DNA from: an uncultured Peptococcaceae bacterium
GTDB lineage: Bacteria; Bacillota; Peptococcia; Peptococcales; Peptococcaceae
NCBI GenBank assembly: GCA_937976375.1
Contig: CALJRU010000059.1
Coordinates: forward strand, 1 to 26,723
Direction of reading: 5' to 3'
DNA length: 26,723 nt
Both the position numbers and the translations under genes were made by a program. Below the pieces are notes generated by a model. It was not told the DNA's origin, did not search any database, and saw only the letters and a list, made by a program, of their open reading frames with translations. Position 1 is the stretch's first letter, and the number at the start of each line of letters is the position of its first letter. This document shows, one piece after another, positions 22,445-26,723 of the stretch.

Positions 22445-22453
22445 AGTATAGCA
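22445..22453 (-). promoter_or_regulatory. Extended -10 promoter of the DUF1275 gene
   Basis: On the minus strand TGCTATACT (22453-22445) fits an extended -10 element, TG-N-TATACT. A poor -35 (TGGAAA) would lie 17 bp further upstream (22473-22468). Confidence 0.55.
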
Positions 22454-22482
22454 AAGATCGCTGAGGATTTCCACGCTGAACG

Positions 22483-22512
22483 AAAACGTTTCCACAATTG
22501 TGGAAACGTTTT
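22483..22512. repeat. Perfect 30-bp palindrome between divergent genes
   Basis: The left arm AAAACGTTTCCACAA (22483-22497) meets its exact reverse complement (22498-22512) without a spacer. TTTCCAC recurs at 22468-22474, 21 bp upstream of the palindrome's own copy. The site sits between the DUF1275 and ABC promoters and may be an operator. A terminator is the less likely reading, because nothing transcribes into it on either strand; the TTTTTT at its plus-strand edge would otherwise fit one. Confidence 0.7.
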
Positions 22513-22565
22513 TTGTTATTGTAAAGAAAGGTGGATAATTATTTGCACAAATTTTCTGCCAAAGA

Positions 22566-22574
22566 TGTTATAAT
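22566..22574 (+). promoter_or_regulatory. Extended -10 promoter of the ABC transporter operon
   Basis: TGTTATAAT matches the extended -10 element exactly, about 58 bp before the start codon. TTGCAC at 22543-22548 is 20 bp upstream, slightly too far for an ideal -35. Confidence 0.65.
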
Positions 22575-22632
22575 TTATGATATAGAAATTACCATAAAAT
22601 TTTGCTTTCGTTTGGTTAATAGAGAAAGGAAC

Positions 22633-23343
22633 ATGACAGTGGAACCATTCATTCGTTTTAAAGACGTGAAGAAAATCTATCGTGTCGGTTCGGTGGACAT
22701 TGAGGCACTGCATGATGTGAGTTTTGAGGTGGAGAAGGGCGAGATCTGCATCATCGTCGGAGCGTCTGGCGCTGGGAAAACCACGCTGCTGAACATTTTG
22801 GGCGGCATGGATGCCCTGACGAGCGGCGAGGTGTGGCTGGACGGCAAGAACATTGCCGGTTATTCGGACAAAGAACTGACCACGTACCGCCGTTATGACA
22901 TCGGTTTCGTCTTTCAGTTTTACAATCTGATTCCGAATCTGACAGCGCTGGAAAATGTCGAGCTGGCGACACAGATCGGCATGGACCCAGCCGACCCGGC
23001 AACGGTGCTGGACGAAGTCGGTCTGGGCGAGCGCAAGAACAATTTCCCGGCGCAGCTTTCCGGCGGCGAGCAGCAGCGTGTGGCGATTGCCCGTGCACTG
23101 GCGAAAAATCCGAAGCTGCTGCTGTGCGACGAGCCGACAGGTGCCTTGGATTACAACACAGGCAAGCTGATTTTGAAGCTCTTGCAGGAGACATGCCGCA
23201 AGAACAATATGACCGTTGTCATCGTCACGCACAACCTGGCGCTGTGCCCAATGGCGGACCGCGTGGTGCATGTAAAGAGCGGTCAGATTCAGAAAGTGGA
23301 ATTGAACGAACATCCTATGTCCATCGACGACATCGAATGGTGA
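22633..23343 (+). CDS. ABC transporter ATP-binding protein (LolD/MacB/FtsE type)
   Basis: This 236-residue ATPase works with the FtsX-type permease encoded next to it. The ATG at 22633 follows AGAAAGGA; the longer open frame upstream covers the promoter and is rejected. The motifs are Walker A GASGAGKT at 43-50, Q-loop Q95 in VFQFYNLIPNLTALENVEL, signature LSGGEQ at 142-147, Walker B LLLCDE with E167, and switch H200. The Q-loop and ENVEL segment are typical of the MacB/LolD/FtsE-like importer-exporter clade, which moves lipoproteins, peptides or signals rather than small nutrients. The substrate is unknown. It ends 10 bp before the permease start at 23354. Confidence 0.93.
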   Translation: MTVEPFIRFKDVKKIYRVGSVDIEALHDVSFEVEKGEICIIVGASGAGKTTLLNILGGMDALTSGEVWLDGKNIAGYSDKELTTYRRYDIGFVFQFYNLIPNLTALENVELATQIGMDPADPATVLDEVGLGERKNNFPAQLSGGEQQRVAIARALAKNPKLLLCDEPTGALDYNTGKLILKLLQETCRKNNMTVVIVTHNLALCPMADRVVHVKSGQIQKVELNEHPMSIDDIEW

Positions 23344-23353
23344 GGTGAGCGCA

Positions 23354-25945
23354 ATGACGAAGAGCTTACTGAAGTCGTCCCTGCGCGAGATCAAGTCAAG
23401 TTTTGGCCGCTACATTGCCATTTTAGGGATTGTGGCGCTGGGGGTTGGCTTTTTCTCGGGGCTGATGGTCAGTGAAGAGGCCATGCTGAAAACGGGCGAC
23501 ACCTATTTGAATGACCAGAATTTTTACGATTTTCGGCTGATGTCGACGCTGGGGTTTGACGACGACGATGTGACGGCGCTGCGCGATGCCTCGGGCGTGA
23601 CTGCGGCCGATGGCGCCTATCAGGTGGATGCGCTGGTCAATGACGGCGGCGATGAAGAAAAAGTCGGGCGCTTTCATTCGATCACTGCAGACGTCAACAA
23701 ACTGGCTCTGAAAGAAGGCCGCCTGCCGGAAAATGACAATGAGTGCGTTGTGGATTCGTCCTTCTACACAGGCGGCAGCATCGGCGACACCGTGACGGTG
23801 AGCGCCGACAACGAAGCGGACACCCTGGATGCAATGTCACAGCATGAGATGAAAATCGTCGGTGTGGTGGAATCGCCGCTGTATATGCGCGTGGGACGCT
23901 ACAGCAGCGAGATCGGCTCCGGTGAAGTCGAAGCCATTTACTATGTGCCGGAAAGTGTGTTTACGTCCGAGTATTTCACCGAAATGTATGTGAGTGTGGA
24001 CACAGAGGGCGAAATTTACAGCGATGAGTATGACGCGTCGATTGACAAAGAGGAACCGATCGTAACAGAGGCTGCGGAAAACAGCGTCAATGCCCGTTAT
24101 GACGACATCGTCAGTGAGATCAACGACGGCCGCAAACAGGCGCAGGAAGGCCTGGACCAGGCCAAGACGGCGCTGGAAACAGCGCAGAAAGCTGGCGCTG
24201 GTGAAGAAACGATTGCTAAAATTCAAGCGCAGGCTGATGAAGCACAAAAGACCTTGGATGAATTGACAGTGCCCGAGGAGCCAGAGCTCTATGTGCTGAC
24301 CCGCGACGAAGATGTGGGCTTCCAGTTCTTTAAGAGCGATTCGTCCATCGTCAGTTCGATTGCCAAAGTCTTCCCGATCTTCTTCTTCCTCGTGGCGGCG
24401 CTGGTTTGTGTAACGACGATGACCCGCATGATGAATGAACAGCGCACGCAGATTGGCGTGCTCAAATCCATGGGCTACGGCAACGGCAGCGTCATCATGA
24501 AATACATGCTGTACTCGGGCAGTTCGGGCATTCTTGGCTGCCTCATCGGCTACTTCGTTGGCACTTGGGGATTCCCGACGATCATCTGGAGCGCCTACCG
24601 CTATTATTACGCCCTGCCTGACCAGGTGATGTATGTGTTCAACGGGCCGCTGCTGGCGATTTCCTTGGCAGTGACGCTGCTCTGCACCGTTGGCGTCACT
24701 TGGCTGTGCGGCTACAGCGCTCTGACCCAGACCTCGGCGAACCTGATTCGTCCAAAAGCGCCAAAGGCTGGCAAGCGCAATCCGTTCGAGCGCATCACGC
24801 CAATCTGGAAACGGCTGTCCTTCCTGCAGAAGATCACCGTGCGCAACCTGTTCCGCTACAAGGCGCGATTTTTCATGATGATCCTGGGCATCGGCGGCTG
24901 CACCGCACTGATCGTGACGGCGCTGGCCCTGCAGGACAACTTCATGGGCGTTTCGGACCTGCAATACAACGAAATCGACCTCTACGACGCCACAGCGTCT
25001 TTCAATGAAAGCCTCACCGAAGACGAGATGAACACGTTTCTGGACAACAACGGCGACCGCGTTGCCGGGGCCCTGTTCTCCTACACCGGCAACATGGACA
25101 TCTCCGCCAACGGCACCACCCACAGCGTGGCAATGAACGCGCCGGTGGACAATGGCGATCTGGGCGACTTCTTCAGCTGGCACACCGATGAAACCACCTA
25201 CGATCTGCCGGACGACGGCGAACTGCTGCTGGACCGCGGTCTGGCAAACCGTCTGGGTGTGAGCGTGGGCGACGAAGTCACCGTGCGTGACAGCGACATG
25301 CATGAAGCCGTCCTCACCGTAAGCGGTGTCTACGACAACTACATTTCCAACAATGCCTACATCTCCCGTGGGACGCTGGCCAATGACTTCGGCAAGACCG
25401 ACATCAACAGCGCCTACATCAATTTCAAGGGTGACGGCGACGTGCACGAACTGGCGGCTCAGCTGATGAACAGTGATACCAACATCACCAATGTGTCGAT
25501 CTCTCAGGATTCCATGGACATGTTCACAGACATGCTCGACAGCCTGAACGTGATTGTCATTGTGGTCATTCTCTGTGCAGGGGCCTTGGCCTTCATCGTG
25601 CTGTACAACCTGACCAACATCAATATCAGCGAGCGCATCCGCGAAATTGCGACGCTGAAAGTGCTGGGCTTCTACGCGAAAGAAGCGAACGCCTACGTGT
25701 TCCGCGAAAACAACGTGCTGACGCTGTTCGGCGCGCTTGTGGGGCTGGTGCTCGGCAAATTCTTCCATGCCTTCGTTATGGGACAAATTGTCGTCGATGG
25801 CTTGAGCTTCGACGTTTACGTCAGCCCGCAGAACTATTTGCTGGCACTGGTACTGACAGTGATCTTTGCCTTCATTACGCAGCTCATTATGCGCCGCAAG
25901 ATCGCCAAGATTCACATGGCAGAATCCCTGAAATCTGTTGAATAA
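23354..25945 (+). CDS. Large FtsX-family ABC transporter permease with extracytoplasmic coiled coil
   Basis: This 863-residue permease uses the ATG at 23354 (GAGGTGAG 8 bp before; an in-frame GTG at 23345 is an alternative). It has two FtsX modules. The first membrane helix is at 21-40, followed by a large extracytoplasmic domain that includes a coiled-coil stretch around 249-307 (AQEGLDQAKTALETAQKA and KIQAQADEAQKTLDEL). Membrane helices follow at about 338-357, 386-409 and 432-455. A second extracytoplasmic domain lies between a helix at about 508-527 and the last helices at about 732-752, 786-808 and 827-847. Each module carries the FtsX cytoplasmic pattern (EQRTQIGVLKSMGYG; ERIREIATLKVLGFY). 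This is the mechanotransmission-type ABC topology, in which the extracytoplasmic domain contacts other cell-envelope factors. The role is unknown; antimicrobial-peptide or lipid-related export is a guess. Confidence 0.9.
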   Translation: MTKSLLKSSLREIKSSFGRYIAILGIVALGVGFFSGLMVSEEAMLKTGDTYLNDQNFYDFRLMSTLGFDDDDVTALRDASGVTAADGAYQVDALVNDGGDEEKVGRFHSITADVNKLALKEGRLPENDNECVVDSSFYTGGSIGDTVTVSADNEADTLDAMSQHEMKIVGVVESPLYMRVGRYSSEIGSGEVEAIYYVPESVFTSEYFTEMYVSVDTEGEIYSDEYDASIDKEEPIVTEAAENSVNARYDDIVSEINDGRKQAQEGLDQAKTALETAQKAGAGEETIAKIQAQADEAQKTLDELTVPEEPELYVLTRDEDVGFQFFKSDSSIVSSIAKVFPIFFFLVAALVCVTTMTRMMNEQRTQIGVLKSMGYGNGSVIMKYMLYSGSSGILGCLIGYFVGTWGFPTIIWSAYRYYYALPDQVMYVFNGPLLAISLAVTLLCTVGVTWLCGYSALTQTSANLIRPKAPKAGKRNPFERITPIWKRLSFLQKITVRNLFRYKARFFMMILGIGGCTALIVTALALQDNFMGVSDLQYNEIDLYDATASFNESLTEDEMNTFLDNNGDRVAGALFSYTGNMDISANGTTHSVAMNAPVDNGDLGDFFSWHTDETTYDLPDDGELLLDRGLANRLGVSVGDEVTVRDSDMHEAVLTVSGVYDNYISNNAYISRGTLANDFGKTDINSAYINFKGDGDVHELAAQLMNSDTNITNVSISQDSMDMFTDMLDSLNVIVIVVILCAGALAFIVLYNLTNINISERIREIATLKVLGFYAKEANAYVFRENNVLTLFGALVGLVLGKFFHAFVMGQIVVDGLSFDVYVSPQNYLLALVLTVIFAFITQLIMRRKIAKIHMAESLKSVE

Positions 25946-25952
25946 TTTTCAT

Positions 25953-25984
25953 GCCCCATCCGTCTGCGCGGATGAGGCTTTTTT
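25953..25984 (+). terminator. Intrinsic terminator of the ABC operon
   Basis: The stem CATCCG (25957-25962) and CGGATG (25969-25974) is extended after one bulge by GCC/GGC and followed by TTTTTT. Confidence 0.85.
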
Positions 25985-26006
25985 GCTATAACAATAAGCA
26001 GAAAGA

Positions 26007-26070
26007 TTCAACATGTATCATGCTAAAATAAAGAAGATGTGTTGAAAATAGCTTTATTCTGCTTTACAAT
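26007..26070 (+). promoter_or_regulatory. Promoter and candidate operator of the toxin-antitoxin pair
   Basis: TTGAAA (26042-26047), a 17-bp spacer and TACAAT (26065-26070) form a good promoter. The inverted repeat TTCAACA (26007-26013) and TGTTGAA (26040-26046) ends on the -35 box, suitable for antitoxin autorepression. Confidence 0.65.
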
Positions 26071-26117
26071 AAAAGAAAGCGTCGCAGTATTTTTAATCAG
26101 GAATGGGAGGTAAGAGC

Positions 26118-26378
26118 ATGAGCACTGTCAATGTAAACTTCAAGCTGGACGAGGAAACCAAAAAAGCCATGGAACAAGCCTGCCGGGAAATGGGCTTGAC
26201 CCTGAGCGCTGCCTTCACCATCTACGCCAAAAAAGTGGCGCGCGAACAGCGTATTCCTTTTGAACTAACGGCCGATCCTTTTTACTCGGAGAAAAACATG
26301 AACCATCTCAAGAAGGTAGCGGACGACATTCGTTCCGGCAAGGCAACACTGGTGGAACATGACCTGATCGAGGTGTAG
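26118..26378 (+). CDS. RelB/DinJ-family antitoxin
   Basis: This 86-residue protein begins with the DinJ-type ribbon-helix-helix: a beta-strand (STVNVNFKLD) followed by EETKKAMEQACREMGLTLSAAFTIYAKKVAREQRIPFEL, which binds operator DNA as a dimer. The C-terminal part, FYSEKNMNHLKKVADDI and onwards, is the toxin-binding tail expected to wrap the toxin. The ATG at 26118 follows GGGAGGT; an earlier in-frame ATG at 26103 lacks a site. It ends 2 bp before the toxin start, the tight coupling usual for type II modules. YoeB toxins are usually paired with YefM (Phd family), so this is a RelB/DinJ-YoeB combination. Confidence 0.85.
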   Translation: MSTVNVNFKLDEETKKAMEQACREMGLTLSAAFTIYAKKVAREQRIPFELTADPFYSEKNMNHLKKVADDIRSGKATLVEHDLIEV

Positions 26379-26380
26379 CG

Positions 26381-26638
26381 ATGCGGCTGCTATGGGAATC
26401 GAATGCCTGGGAAGAGTATCTGTCCTGGCAAAGCGAGGATAAGAAAACATTGAAGCGCATCAATAGCCTTATTAAAGATATGCAGCGTAGTCCATTCGAT
26501 GGCATAGGCAAACCAGAACCCCTGAAAGCTGACTTGCAAGGCTATTGGAGCAGAAGAATCGATCATGTCAACAGGATTGTCTATACGGTGATCGAAGACG
26601 ATTTGATCATTATTTCCTGCCGTGGTCACTATGATTGA
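26381..26638 (+). CDS. yoeB: YoeB/Txe-family mRNA interferase toxin
   Basis: This 85-residue ribosome-dependent endoribonuclease cleaves mRNA at the A site. The sequence carries the YoeB pattern throughout: WEEYLSWQSEDKKTLKRIN, the PFDGIGKPEPLK loop, and the QGYWSRRIDHVNRIVY and CRGHY segments. The catalytic residues of E. coli YoeB appear at the same numbers: E46, R65, H83 and Y84. Length is standard. GAGGTG precedes the ATG by 5 bp. It is the last gene before the IS end, which begins 31 bp after its stop. The gene looks intact. Confidence 0.94.
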   Translation: MRLLWESNAWEEYLSWQSEDKKTLKRINSLIKDMQRSPFDGIGKPEPLKADLQGYWSRRIDHVNRIVYTVIEDDLIIISCRGHYD

Positions 26639-26669
26639 TGCGATAGAAAACGATGGAAAAGCACTGGAA

Positions 26670-26723
26670 TGTAGTGCCCCCAATAATTTGGACATCCGAA
26701 TTATTGGGGGTATTTCTATTGTC
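26670..26723 (+). mobile_element. Left end of an IS3-family (IS150-like) insertion sequence, truncated by the window end
   Basis: A TGTAGTGCCCCC start at 26670 forms a 25-bp terminal repeat (26670-26694) related to the one at 93-117 (19 of 25 after reverse complement). It is followed by a perfect 12-bp inverted repeat, CCCCCAATAATT (26677-26688) and AATTATTGGGGG (26699-26710), typical of left ends of IS150-type elements upstream of orfA. No transposase gene is in view. The orientation is the same as the element at the window start. Confidence 0.75.

Noticed and set aside
22380..22454. Longer DUF1275 starting at TTG 22454
   Set aside because: That codon lies in the extended -10 promoter of the same gene, so the transcript would not contain it.
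22531..22632. N-terminal extension of the ABC ATPase (start at 22531)
   Set aside because: The extra 34 residues cover the extended -10 promoter and have no ribosome site; the ATG at 22633 gives the normal family start.
23837..25915. A 692-residue open frame on the minus strand opposite the ABC permease
   Set aside because: It exists because the plus-strand gene is GC-rich with few complementary stops. It is His/Val-rich with no domain, and no ribosome site precedes it.
1..26723. CRISPR arrays, tRNA or rRNA genes
   Set aside because: No regularly spaced direct repeats, tRNA cloverleaf pattern with conserved T-loop, or rRNA sequence was seen on either strand.
1..26723. Composite transposon or genomic island bounded by the two IS ends
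   Set aside because: The content is mostly universal genes (dnaE, recG, efp, coaD, rsmD), so mobilisation as a unit is implausible; a contig break at repeats is simpler.

Overview
The window reads as a chromosomal segment (about 26.7 kb, moderately high GC, strong AGGAGG-type ribosome binding sites) from an anaerobic member of the Firmicutes/Bacillota. The signs are the pepP-efp-acidic zinc-ribbon trio, a DRTGG/CBS/HTH regulator directly upstream of dnaE, the recG-rsmD-DivIVA/ATPase-like order, and a DUF362 protein with two 4Fe-4S clusters. I cannot decide from sequence alone between Clostridia (for example Peptococcaceae-like) and Negativicutes.

Layout. (1) 1-117 is the right end of an IS3/IS150-type insertion sequence, including the last 20 codons of its transposase. 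(2) 239-2918 holds three independently terminated single genes: a GPP34 (GOLPH3-like) protein, a DUF362/ferredoxin protein and a TetR-family regulator. (3) 3113-10046 is a tight operon for a type IV pilus-like or competence pseudopilus machine: an assembly ATPase, a platform protein, four class-III-signal (pseudo)pilins, a PilM/PilN (GspL-like) protein, a PilO/GspM-like protein and a PilX/GspK/ComGG-like tip candidate. The M24B aminopeptidase P follows 20 bp later without a terminator. (4) 11230-12270 has efp with its own strong promoter and an acidic zinc-ribbon protein. (5) 12407-17161 has the DRTGG/CBS regulator and dnaE. (6) 17254-21520 has coaD, a convergent HAD phosphatase, then recG, rsmD and a coiled-coil ATPase/DivIVA-like protein. 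(7) 21669-25945 has a DUF1275 membrane protein divergent from an ABC transporter (ATPase plus large FtsX-type permease), with a perfect 30-bp palindrome between them. (8) 26118-26638 is a DinJ/RelB-YoeB toxin-antitoxin pair. (9) 26670-26723 is the left end of another IS3/IS150-type element.

The most interesting unit is the pilus/competence operon. Its gene order follows the Gram-positive comG operon (ATPase, platform, major pilin, several small pilins, final tip pilin). Inserted before the last gene, however, is a GspL/M (PilM-N/PilO)-like alignment module, which comG lacks. All four canonical pilins share Ala, not Gly, before the predicted prepilin-peptidase cleavage site. No retraction ATPase (PilT) or prepilin peptidase is encoded nearby.

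Both window ends lie inside IS3-type termini in the same orientation. This suggests that the window is an assembly contig broken at repeat copies rather than a mobile island, because most genes between the ends are core genes. No gene-free stretch exceeds 300 bases. The longest gaps (118-238, 2919-3112, 22380-22632, 25946-26117) hold the promoters, terminators and palindromes listed below.
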